From NCBI RefSeq assembly GCF_030913365.1, contig NZ_CP133160.1:3510001-3574000 (forward strand): a stretch of 64,000 nt of DNA. Reading direction: 5' to 3'. The translations under genes were made by a program, and so were the position numbers. Numbering within the stretch: position 1 is the first letter of the stretch; each line of letters starts with the position of its first letter. The notes beneath the pieces are model-generated. The model was given only the letters and a program-made list of their open reading frames with translations. It did no database searches and had not been told where the DNA came from. This stretch comes from Stenotrophomonas sp. 24(2023). Lineage in GTDB: Bacteria; Pseudomonadota; Gammaproteobacteria; Xanthomonadales; Xanthomonadaceae. Shown here piece by piece: positions 43,626 to 51,466 of this stretch.

Positions 43626-45653
43626 TCATGGCACTGCGGGGGGGCCACACCCGATCGCCAGTTCGCCGCCGTTGACGATCACGGCGTGCTCGACCGGGCC
43701 AGGGGGCAGGACGCGACCATCCAGCGTCACCGTGCCTGCGGCTGCCCTGCCAGGCACGATGGACAGTGGCGCGCGGCCGGGCACGTGCACGGTGGCGCGT
43801 GCGTGCAGCGGGCAGAGTGCGGTGTACTGCGGCAGGCCGGGGGTCAGCGGGTACAGCCCGAGTGCGGCCAGCACGTACCACGAGGACATGCCGCCGGCAT
43901 CGTCATCCATGCCGTCGGCGAAGCCCTGCGGGGCCAGTGCGAAACTGCGGCCGTGCCAGGGCTGCGTGCGCTTGCCGGCATTGGTGTAGGGGTGGTCGAT
44001 GGCCTCGGTGAGGATGCGCCTGACCAGCACGTCCGAGCGCGCCTGCTGGCCGCGCCAGGCGAACAGGAACGGCGCCTGGATGTCCGGCTGGTTGGTCATG
44101 TTGAACAGATCCTGCTGGAAGAACTGCTGCAGCTCGGCATCGAAGCGCGCCGGCCCCAGCGTGTCGCGCAGCCAGGGCAGGTCGAACACCGGTGCCCAGC
44201 GGTACTGCCACAGCGTGCCCTGGTACAGGCCGCGCGCCTTCACCACATCGGCGTCCGCACCGAGATCCATGAACACCGCCCGCCACATCGGCCGGTACGC
44301 CAGGGCCTGCGCGCTGAAGCGGCGGGCCAGGGCATCGTGGCCCAGGTCACGGGCGAGCCCGGCAATGGCCCAGTCATCGTAGGCCGCCTCGATCTGCTCG
44401 TCCGGCGTGCTGCGGGCCAGGGACGAGCTTTCGGCCACCATGCCGTCCAGTGCGGCCTGCGCGTCGAAACCGGTGATGCCCTTGCGGTGGAAGTCCAGCA
44501 GCGCCACGCCGCTGTGTTCGGTGCGCACGGTAAGGAACGGTTCGGTCTGCGTGGCCCAGCGCACCTTGCCGTGCTGGTACAGCTCGGTCAGCGAGGCGGC
44601 GATGTCGGCGGCACGGTCCGGGTAGACCCAGGCCAGCAACGGCATCAGCGTGCGGTAGTTGTCCCACATCGCCCAGCTGGCATAGCGCTGGTGCCCGGCG
44701 GGTGCCTGCCGCTGCACGCCATCACTGCCGCGGTAGCGGCCATCCGGGTCGGCAATCGCCACCGGGGTCTGCAGGGCACGGAACAGCGCGGTGTAGAACA
44801 GGGCCTGTTGTTCTGCCGGCGCATCGAGCTGGATGCGTGACAGCTCACGGTTCCAGTCGGCGGCAGTGGCGGCGACCACCTGCGGGAAGGGCCGCTGGCC
44901 GGCTTCGGTATCGCGTGCCAGCGCCGCGCCGCGATCATCCACCGACGACAGCCCGGTACGCGCTTCCAGCACATCGCCGGCGCGCACCGGCAGCTGCAGG
45001 TGGGCCGCGCCCGCGGCATCGATGCGGACGGCCTGCTGCAGGGGCTTGCCGTTGTGCAGCAGCGTGGTCGCCGCGAACAGGCGGTAGCGGCCCGCATCGC
45101 AGACCGTGCCGGCGTCCATCTGTACCCGCAGGTCGGTGGCGCGGGTGGCCAGCCACCGGCTGCCATGGCGCTTGGCAACGCCCTGCGTGGGATCCAGGAT
45201 GATCTGCAGCTGGCCGTCGTGGGGCGCGGTGATGTGCAGGATGCCGCTGCCGCGCGTGGCGGTCAGTTCGGCATCGATGCCATCGCCGTAGCGCACGCGG
45301 TAGTAGCCCGCCTGCGCACGTTCACGCGTCTTGTCGATGACTGCCGCGCGCGGTTGGCCGCTGTAGTCCACCGAGATCCGCAGGTCACCACCGGCACCGC
45401 CACACCCCACGCCCACGGCGCGGGTGTGCGAAAAGCCGAGCAGCGTGGTGGCGGCATGGTCATAACCGGCGTGGTTGGCCGGGGTGGTATCCGGCCCCAG
45501 CTGCACCATGCCGAACGGCGCCACCGCCGAGGGCGTGAGCTGGCCGAAGTCGGCCAGCGTGCCCACGAACGGATCGACCTGCGCCGCCGGTGGGGCGGCC
45601 AGGCCCGGCAAGGGCAGCAGCAGTGCGCACAGCAGCAGGCGGGGTGAGGGCAT
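43626..45653 (-). CDS. GH92-family alpha-mannosidase, exported
   Basis: 675 residues from the ATG at 45653 (another ATG five codons upstream is possible). The signal peptide is MPSPRLLLCALLLPLPGLA. GH92 features: VDPFVGTLADFGQLTPSAVAPFGMVQLGPDT, a calcium-type HTRAVGVGCGGAGG loop, WDNYRTLMPLLAWVYP, and the catalytic region ADGMDDDAGGMSSWYVLAALGLYP. Such enzymes remove alpha-1,2- or alpha-1,3-linked mannose from host or microbial glycans in the periplasm. It is slightly shorter than typical Bacteroides members. Confidence 0.88.
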   Translation of the reverse strand: MPSPRLLLCALLLPLPGLAAPPAAQVDPFVGTLADFGQLTPSAVAPFGMVQLGPDTTPANHAGYDHAATTLLGFSHTRAVGVGCGGAGGDLRISVDYSGQPRAAVIDKTRERAQAGYYRVRYGDGIDAELTATRGSGILHITAPHDGQLQIILDPTQGVAKRHGSRWLATRATDLRVQMDAGTVCDAGRYRLFAATTLLHNGKPLQQAVRIDAAGAAHLQLPVRAGDVLEARTGLSSVDDRGAALARDTEAGQRPFPQVVAATAADWNRELSRIQLDAPAEQQALFYTALFRALQTPVAIADPDGRYRGSDGVQRQAPAGHQRYASWAMWDNYRTLMPLLAWVYPDRAADIAASLTELYQHGKVRWATQTEPFLTVRTEHSGVALLDFHRKGITGFDAQAALDGMVAESSSLARSTPDEQIEAAYDDWAIAGLARDLGHDALARRFSAQALAYRPMWRAVFMDLGADADVVKARGLYQGTLWQYRWAPVFDLPWLRDTLGPARFDAELQQFFQQDLFNMTNQPDIQAPFLFAWRGQQARSDVLVRRILTEAIDHPYTNAGKRTQPWHGRSFALAPQGFADGMDDDAGGMSSWYVLAALGLYPLTPGLPQYTALCPLHARATVHVPGRAPLSIVPGRAAAGTVTLDGRVLPPGPVEHAVIVNGGELAIGCGPPAVP

Positions 45654-45700
45654 GGCGGCAGGTTCCATCCGGAGCAGCCGGACAGCTTGGCAGCCGCAGA

Positions 45701-46183
45701 TTACAGCCCCAGTGCCGACAGTCCAGGATGGTCGTCGGGGCGACGTCCCGGCGGCCAGTGGAACAGGCGCTGGTCCTCGCGGATCGGCAGGTCGTTGATG
45801 CAGGCAAAGCGCGTGTGCATCAGGCCGTCAGCATCGAACTGCCAGTTCTCGTTGCCATAGGAGCGGTACCACTGGCCACTGTCGTCGTGCCACTCGTAGG
45901 CGAAGCGCACCGCGATGTGGTCGCCGCTGTGCGCCCACAGTTCCTTGATGAGCCGGTAGTCGTGCTCGCGCGCCCATTTGCGCTGCAGCAGTGCGCGCGC
46001 CTGCTCGCGGCCGTCGACGAATTCGGCGCGGTTGCGCCAACGGGTGCCCGGCGTATAGGCGAGCACGACGCGATCAGGATCGCGCGAGTTCCAGCCGTCT
46101 TCGGCCAAGCGGACCTTCTCGGCGGCGCTGTGGTCGGTGAACGGCGGCAGCGGCGGGCGCTGGGCGGGGGCGGTGGCTGACAT
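45701..46183 (-). CDS. DUF1348 (NTF2/SnoaL-like) protein
   Basis: 160 residues. Almost the whole length matches the DUF1348 pattern: [52 protein letters not shown] and [16 protein letters not shown]. The NTF2-like cone fold is common for small-molecule binding or isomerase/hydrolase activity; the substrate is unknown. It starts three bases after the tetR-type gene stop, so the regulator and this protein form an operon. Confidence 0.88.
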   Translation of the reverse strand: MSATAPAQRPPLPPFTDHSAAEKVRLAEDGWNSRDPDRVVLAYTPGTRWRNRAEFVDGREQARALLQRKWAREHDYRLIKELWAHSGDHIAVRFAYEWHDDSGQWYRSYGNENWQFDADGLMHTRFACINDLPIREDQRLFHWPPGRRPDDHPGLSALGL

Positions 46184-46186
46184 GGC

Positions 46187-46771
46187 TCAGTCCTGCGGTG
46201 GGGGAAGGGAAGCGGGAGAGGGCAGCAAGGCCAGTGCCGCATCGCGCGCGGCATCGGCGGCACCGGCCGTGCCGAACACCAGCGCATCGGCGATGGCACC
46301 GTTGACCAGCATGGCGATCTGTCGCGCCAGCAGCGCCGCATCGCGGTGGCCATCGGCCTGCAGCAGGGCGTGCAGGTGGTCCTGCAGGTCCTGCTTGTGG
46401 CGGCGGGCCAGGGTGCGCAGGCCATTGGCCGGATCAGCAATCTCACCGGCGGTATTGAGAAAGGCACAGCCGTGGAAATCCGGCGAGGCGAACCACTGCC
46501 CGAGCGCCGCAAAGGCGGCAGTCAGGCGCTCGGCGGCATTGCGGCCTTCGGCACTGGCGGCGATGAACCACCCCATCCAGCGCTCATGCCGGCGCTCCAG
46601 CGCGGCTTCCACCAGCGCCTGCTTGTTGGGGTACTGCTGGTAGATGGTTTTGCGTGAAATGCCGGAGCGCTTGACGATGGCGTCCATGCCGGTGGCGTGC
46701 ACGCCATCGCGGTAGACCAGCTGTTCGGTGCTGTCGAGCAGCGCCTGCGGCGGGGAGGGGGCAGCGGGCAT
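46187..46771 (-). CDS. TetR-family repressor
   Basis: 194 residues. The N-terminal HTH spans about residues 10-52, with GVHATGMDAIVKRSGISRKTIYQQYPNKQALVEA. The C-terminal ligand domain is Ala-rich. It probably binds its own double operator, an inverted repeat 11 to 49 bases upstream of its ATG, and thereby also controls the DUF1348 gene. The ligand is unknown. Confidence 0.93.
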   Translation of the reverse strand: MPAAPSPPQALLDSTEQLVYRDGVHATGMDAIVKRSGISRKTIYQQYPNKQALVEAALERRHERWMGWFIAASAEGRNAAERLTAAFAALGQWFASPDFHGCAFLNTAGEIADPANGLRTLARRHKQDLQDHLHALLQADGHRDAALLARQIAMLVNGAIADALVFGTAGAADAARDAALALLPSPASLPPPQD

Positions 46772-46781
46772 GGCAACGCCT

Positions 46782-46820
46782 GAGAATGATCGTTCTCAAT
46801 ACCGTAGAACGATCATTCTC
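46782..46820. promoter_or_regulatory. TetR-type double operator
   Basis: GAGAATGATCGTTCTC at 46782-46797 and tAGAACGATCATTCTC at 46805-46820: each is nearly palindromic, and the two copies are inverted to each other with a nine-base spacer, making a 15-base perfect inverted repeat overall. It lies between the repressor start and the preceding LysR gene. Confidence 0.8.
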
Positions 46821-46840
46821 CGCTGTCAACGGGGCTGCCG

Positions 46841-47701
46841 TCAGGCGTTGGCCAGCGTGTCGCGCAGGGTGTCCAGGGCGGGGGTCGCGTAGCCGCTGCG
46901 CCAGACCAGCTGGGTGGCCAGCGTGCCGAGTTCCAGGGTGCGCAGCTGCGCCCCGGGGCACAGCGCCAGCACGCTGCGTGGCATCACGCAGGCGCTGGTG
47001 CCGGCCGCCACGCAGGCCAGCATGGCGTGGTAGGAGCCGACCACCTGCACGTCCAGCCGCTGGCCGCCCTCGGCCAGCCACTGTTCGGCAAAGGCGCGGT
47101 AGCTGCAGCCGGCGGCAAAGGCGGCCAGGCTGCCAGCCTGCACCGCGCGTGGGCTGCTGACGGGCGGGTGCGTGGCCGGCAGCACCAGCAGCATCTGTTC
47201 CTCGAACACCGGCTGCGACTGCAGGCCGGTGTCTGCCAGGGGGGCGGCCGCGATGGCCGCCGGCAGTGATACCAGTGCGCAGTCGATGGTCTGCTGGCGC
47301 AGGCGTTCCAGCAACTGCGCGGTAGGGCCGGTGCTGACCTCCAGGCGTACCTGCGGCCAGCGCGCATGGAAGCGCGCCAGCGGCACCGGCAGGCGGCTGG
47401 CGGCGGCGCTCTCCATCGTGCCGATGCGCAGCAGGCCGCTGGGGCGTTCCGCATGCAGGCTCTGCCGGGCCTCTTCAGCCAGCGCGAGCAGGCGCTGTGC
47501 GTAGTCCAGGAAACGCTCGCCCTGGGCTGACAGCGCCAGCCGCTTGCCATGGCGGATGAACAGTTCAACGCCCAGTTCGGCCTCCAGCTGCTGGATGCGC
47601 GTGGTCACGTTCGACGGTGCGCGCCCGAGCCGCTCGGCGGCGCGGGTGATGCTCAGTTCGGCAGCGACCGTGCGGAGCAGGTCCAGGCTGGTGTCATCCA
47701 T
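46841..47701 (-). CDS. LysR-family transcriptional regulator
   Basis: 286 residues. The N-terminal winged helix is LLRTVAAELSITRAAERLGR followed by APSNVTTRIQQLEAELGVELFIR. The C-terminal co-inducer domain (about 90-286) has the usual two-lobe pattern. It is divergent from a nitronate monooxygenase gene with two T-N11-A boxes in between, the classic LTTR layout, so it probably regulates that gene and itself. Confidence 0.93.
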   Translation of the reverse strand: MDDTSLDLLRTVAAELSITRAAERLGRAPSNVTTRIQQLEAELGVELFIRHGKRLALSAQGERFLDYAQRLLALAEEARQSLHAERPSGLLRIGTMESAAASRLPVPLARFHARWPQVRLEVSTGPTAQLLERLRQQTIDCALVSLPAAIAAAPLADTGLQSQPVFEEQMLLVLPATHPPVSSPRAVQAGSLAAFAAGCSYRAFAEQWLAEGGQRLDVQVVGSYHAMLACVAAGTSACVMPRSVLALCPGAQLRTLELGTLATQLVWRSGYATPALDTLRDTLANA

Positions 47702-47742
47702 GCGCAGGGGCTCGGGGCGGAGAGTGGCCGGTACTGTAGCAA

Positions 47743-47790
47743 ATTCTCTTTTAAAGAATATTTATTGACATTGATTCTCATAAATAGAAT
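47743..47790. promoter_or_regulatory. Two LysR-type boxes in the divergent promoter region
   Basis: ATTCTCTTTTAAAGAAT at 47743-47759 and ATTCTCATAAATAGAAT at 47774-47790: both ATTCTC...AGAAT with T-N11-A, 31 bases apart start to start, about three helical turns. The second overlaps AGAATGATCG (47786-47795), a half of the nearby TetR operator. Confidence 0.75.
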
Positions 47791-47837
47791 GATCGCCGCA
47801 TCATCCCCGACCTTCCCGTCGTCTTCGCGGAGTGGAC

Positions 47838-48899
47838 ATGGCAGCGGCACACAGCCTCCTGGCGCGCATCGGCATGGCGCATCCGATCATCCAGGCACCC
47901 ATGGCGGGCGTATCCACGCCACAGCTGGCGGCGGCGGTTTCCAATGCCGGTGGCCTGGGCTCGATCGGCATTGGTGCCGACAGCGTGGAACGTGCACGGC
48001 AGGCCATTGAACAGACCCGTGCGCTGACCGATGGGCCGTTCAACGTCAATGTGTTCTGCCATCGGCCCGCTGTGCGCGACACCAGCCGCGAAGCGGCGTG
48101 GCTGCAGTACCTGGCCCCGCTGTATGACGAGCTCGGCGTGGCCCGGCCAGCCGGGCTGCACGAAATCTACCGCAGCTTCCGCGATGACCCGGCCTGCGTG
48201 CAGATGCTGGTCGAGCAGCGCCCGGCGGTGGTCAGTTTCCATTTCGGCCTGCCTGCCGCATCGGCCATCACCGCGCTGCGCGAGGCCGGGATCATCCTGC
48301 TGGCCAGCGCGACCTGCGACCACGAAGCGGACCGCATCGAACTGGCAGGAGTGGATGCCGTCATCGCGCAGGGCGTGGAAGCCGGCGGCCACCGGGGCGT
48401 GTTCGATCCCGAGGCCGCCGACGAAGGACTGGGCACCATGGCGCTGGTGCGGCGGCTGGTGACGCGTACCCGGCTGCCGGTGATCGCTGCCGGCGGCATC
48501 ATGGACGGGCAGGGCATCCGCGCCGCGCTGGGCCTGGGCGCGGTGGCCGCGCAGCTGGGCACGGCCTTCATCCTCTGCCCCGAATCGGCGGCCAATGCGG
48601 GTTACCGGCAGCTGCTGGGCAGCGCCCGCGCCAACCGTACGCGGATGACCCGGGTGATTTCCGGCCGGCCGGCGCGTGGCATCGTCAACCGGCTGGTGGA
48701 GTTCGGTGAAGCGGATGGCAGTCCGGATCCGGCGGACTATCCGGTGGCCTATGACGCAGCCAAGCAGCTCCATGCGGCAGCTAGCGCACAGGGCAGCCTG
48801 GAATTCGCAGCCCACTGGGCCGGGCAGGGGGCGCCGCTGGCGCGGTCGCTGCCGGCGGCGCAGTTGTTTGCCACGCTGGTGCGTGAGATGGCGAGTTGA
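47838..48899 (+). CDS. Nitronate monooxygenase (2-nitropropane dioxygenase family)
   Basis: FMN enzyme that oxidises alkyl nitronates such as the plant toxin propionate-3-nitronate. 353 residues from the ATG at 47838 (a GTG two codons earlier is possible). Motifs: [26 protein letters not shown] at the N-terminus, GVEAGGHRG and [22 protein letters not shown] for flavin phosphate binding, and the catalytic His in the GGHRG region. Divergent from the LysR gene that probably controls it. Confidence 0.92.
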   Translation: MAAAHSLLARIGMAHPIIQAPMAGVSTPQLAAAVSNAGGLGSIGIGADSVERARQAIEQTRALTDGPFNVNVFCHRPAVRDTSREAAWLQYLAPLYDELGVARPAGLHEIYRSFRDDPACVQMLVEQRPAVVSFHFGLPAASAITALREAGIILLASATCDHEADRIELAGVDAVIAQGVEAGGHRGVFDPEAADEGLGTMALVRRLVTRTRLPVIAAGGIMDGQGIRAALGLGAVAAQLGTAFILCPESAANAGYRQLLGSARANRTRMTRVISGRPARGIVNRLVEFGEADGSPDPADYPVAYDAAKQLHAAASAQGSLEFAAHWAGQGAPLARSLPAAQLFATLVREMAS

Positions 48900-48912
48900 G
48901 GTCACACCGCAG

Positions 48913-49363
48913 GTAGATCCAGGCCATGCCTGGATACGTAGCGCCTGCGATCACGCATGGCCGGTAGCGCCCCATCCACGCATGGCGTGGATCCACATCA
49001 GCCCAGGGTAGATCCAGGCCATGCCTGGATACGTAGCGCCCGCGATCACGCATGGCTGGCAGAGCCTCATCCACGCATGGCGTGGATCTACATCAGCCCA
49101 GGGTAGATCCAGGCCATGCCTGGATACGTAGCGCCCGCGATCACGCGTGGTCGGTAGCGCCCCATCCACGCATGGCGTGGATCTACATCAGCCCGGGTAG
49201 ATCCAGGCCATGCCTGGATACGTAGCGCCTGCGATCACGCATGGCCGGTAGCGCCCCATCCACGCATGGCGTGGATCTACGCAGGCAACTCCCCTCCCGC
49301 GGCGTTGGCCGGGGAGGGGGACGCATCCATCCACGCACGGCGTGGATCTACGCCGTGCCGTGC
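48913..49363. repeat. Tandem array of 95-base GTAG repeat units
   Basis: Four units of 94-95 bases start at 48913, 49008, 49103 and 49197. Each has gtagatccaggccatgcctg(gatac), a middle gtagcgcc segment, and tccacgcatggcgtggat(ctac). A further partial GTAG palindrome at about 49330-49351 runs into the end of the phospholipase gene and supplies its TAG stop. Nothing gene-like was found here. Confidence 0.9.
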
Positions 49364-51459
49364 TCGAACTGCAGCGGGGCCGTGCCCATGGCGGGATCGC
49401 TGGTGCCCGGGCGGCCATCCTCGGCACGGCCGGCCAGGCGTTGCCGCACGCCTTCCTGCTCCACGTGCAGGTCATACCAGCCGGCGGTCGGGGCGGCCTT
49501 CCAGGCCAGCGTGGTGCGTGCACCTGCGGCCAGCTGCAGTGCCGGTTCCGGCATGTGGCCCGCATAGGCGCCGGCGCGCAGCTGCAGGTGCTGGGAGGTG
49601 TTGCCGGGATTGTGCAGCTGCAACCGCACGCTGTCGTGGTCGCGTTCGATGTGGGCCTGCACCGGCATCGCCTCGCCGCCGCCCAGCAGGTGCCGATGGA
49701 AGCCGTTCGGCCCCAGCACCCACAGGTCGTAGCGGCCCTGTGCATCGCACGCCCACGCGGCCTTCACCGGTGTGCCCGGTACCAGGGTGTAACGGCGCGG
49801 CACGGCGTCCAGACGCAGGCGATCGTAGACATGCAGCACCGCCGGGGCACCCTCGCAGGCCAGGGTCAGTTGCACCTGCCCCTGGCCGATCGCGCTGGCA
49901 TGCACCTGCGGGCGATACGGCAACGCGCGTGCCGGGCGCACACCGGCCGCTTGCCGTGCCGCCTGCAGCCCCTCGGGCAGGGTCGGCACGGTGCGGCCGG
50001 GCAGCGCAGCGGCACGGGCAGCAACCTCGCGCACATCCGGCAGCGCGGCCACGAACGGGCGCGTATCGGACTGGGCGAAATCGAAGGCAGCGGTCAGGTC
50101 GCCACAGACCGCGCGACGCCACGGCGAGATGTCCGCCGCCACGCCGAAGCGGCGCTCCACCAGGCGCAGCACCGAGGTGTGGTCGTACACCTGCGAATCC
50201 ACCCAGCCGCCCCGGCTCCAGGGCGAGATCACATACAGCGGCACGCGCGGGCCGAGCCCGTACGGGCGGCCACGCAGCGCCGGATCGTCCAGCTTCTCGT
50301 CACCCGGCGCCGGGTGCAGGTGGTACTCGCCCTCGGTGGATACCGAGGACGCACCGGCCCAGCCCTCGCCATCGGGCGAGGGCGGTGCCGGTGGCGGCAT
50401 GTGGTCGAAGAAGCCGTCGTTCTCGTCGAACATCAGCAGCAGTGCGGTGCGGCTCCACACCTTCGGATCGGCGGTCAGTGCGTCGAGCACGCGCGCGGTG
50501 TACGCCGCACCCTGTGCCGGGCTGGACGGCCCGGGATGCTCGCTGCCGGCCGCATCGGCAATGATGAAGGTGACCTGCGGCAGGCGGCCGCTGACCACGT
50601 TCTCGCGCAGCTGCGCCAGGCCACGGGTGCCGACGCCACGCGCGCGCAGCTGCTCGTCATGGCCGGGTGCGCCCTGCCAGGCACGGCGGAAGCTGTCGAA
50701 GCCGGCCAGCGGGTTGTCGGTGAAGTTGTCGGCCATGTCCTGGTAGATCTGCCAGGACACCCCCGCCTGCTGCAGGCGTTCGACGTAGGTCGTCCAGCGG
50801 TAGCCGCTGGGGTGGCCGCCCAGCTCGACGAAGTTGTCGTGCGAATTGGCGATCACCGGGCCGCCGTTGCGGGCCAGGCCGTCGTTGTTGCCGGCCCACA
50901 GCATCACCCGGTTCGGGTTGGTGCCGGTCTGCAGGGCGCAGTGGTAGGCATCGCACAGGGTGAAGGCGTTGGCCAGGGCGAACTGGAAGGGCAGGTCGCC
51001 CTGCTGGAAGTAGCCCATCGAATGGTTCTGCTTGGCCATCGGCCAGTGCCCCATGCGGCCGTTGTCCCACGCGCGCTGTGCGTCCGGCCAGGTGTGCGGC
51101 GTACCTTCCACGCGCATGTAGCCGAAGTGGGCGGCGGTATCGAGCGGGAACGGGGCGATCGCGCGCTGGCCGCTGGCATCGGGCTGCAGCCACAGCGTGC
51201 GCGGGCCGCTGCTGCCGGCCAGTGGCGCGGCCGGGGCCACGAACCGGTCGCCGAAGCCACGTACGCCCGGCAGGGTGCCGAAGTAGTGGTCGAACGAGCG
51301 GTTTTCCTGCATGAAGATCACGATGTGCTGCAGATCCTCCAGGCTGCGCGTGCGCGCATCCGGGGCGATCGCTGCTGCCCGGGCGATGCTGGGCAGCAGC
51401 GGTGCAGTGCCGGCCACCAGGCCGGCCTGCAGCAATCGGCGTCGGCCGATATCAGTCAC
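49348..51459 (-). CDS. plcN: Phosphocholine-type phospholipase C, Tat-exported
   Basis: Non-haemolytic phospholipase C family (AcpA-like). 703 residues. The Tat signal is RRRLLQAGLVAGTAPLLPS. The N-terminal metal site has IVIFMQENRSFDHYFGTLPGVRGF, the centre has NDGLARNGGPVIANS and TFIIADAAGSEH, and DENDGFFDHMPPP carries Asp/His ligands. Two C-terminal beta domains follow. The TAG stop lies in the GTAG repeat. The tonB-type receptor gene ends eight bases upstream, so both form an operon. The symbol is by family; haemolytic behaviour is not predictable. Confidence 0.85.
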   Translation of the reverse strand: MTDIGRRRLLQAGLVAGTAPLLPSIARAAAIAPDARTRSLEDLQHIVIFMQENRSFDHYFGTLPGVRGFGDRFVAPAAPLAGSSGPRTLWLQPDASGQRAIAPFPLDTAAHFGYMRVEGTPHTWPDAQRAWDNGRMGHWPMAKQNHSMGYFQQGDLPFQFALANAFTLCDAYHCALQTGTNPNRVMLWAGNNDGLARNGGPVIANSHDNFVELGGHPSGYRWTTYVERLQQAGVSWQIYQDMADNFTDNPLAGFDSFRRAWQGAPGHDEQLRARGVGTRGLAQLRENVVSGRLPQVTFIIADAAGSEHPGPSSPAQGAAYTARVLDALTADPKVWSRTALLLMFDENDGFFDHMPPPAPPSPDGEGWAGASSVSTEGEYHLHPAPGDEKLDDPALRGRPYGLGPRVPLYVISPWSRGGWVDSQVYDHTSVLRLVERRFGVAADISPWRRAVCGDLTAAFDFAQSDTRPFVAALPDVREVAARAAALPGRTVPTLPEGLQAARQAAGVRPARALPYRPQVHASAIGQGQVQLTLACEGAPAVLHVYDRLRLDAVPRRYTLVPGTPVKAAWACDAQGRYDLWVLGPNGFHRHLLGGGEAMPVQAHIERDHDSVRLQLHNPGNTSQHLQLRAGAYAGHMPEPALQLAAGARTTLAWKAAPTAGWYDLHVEQEGVRQRLAGRAEDGRPGTSDPAMGTAPLQFEHGTA

Positions 51460-51466
51460 AAGTCAC

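Noticed and set aside
48913..49351. CRISPR array, because of regular ~95-base repeats
   Set aside because: Units are themselves palindromic REP sequences without unique spacers, and no cas genes are in the window.
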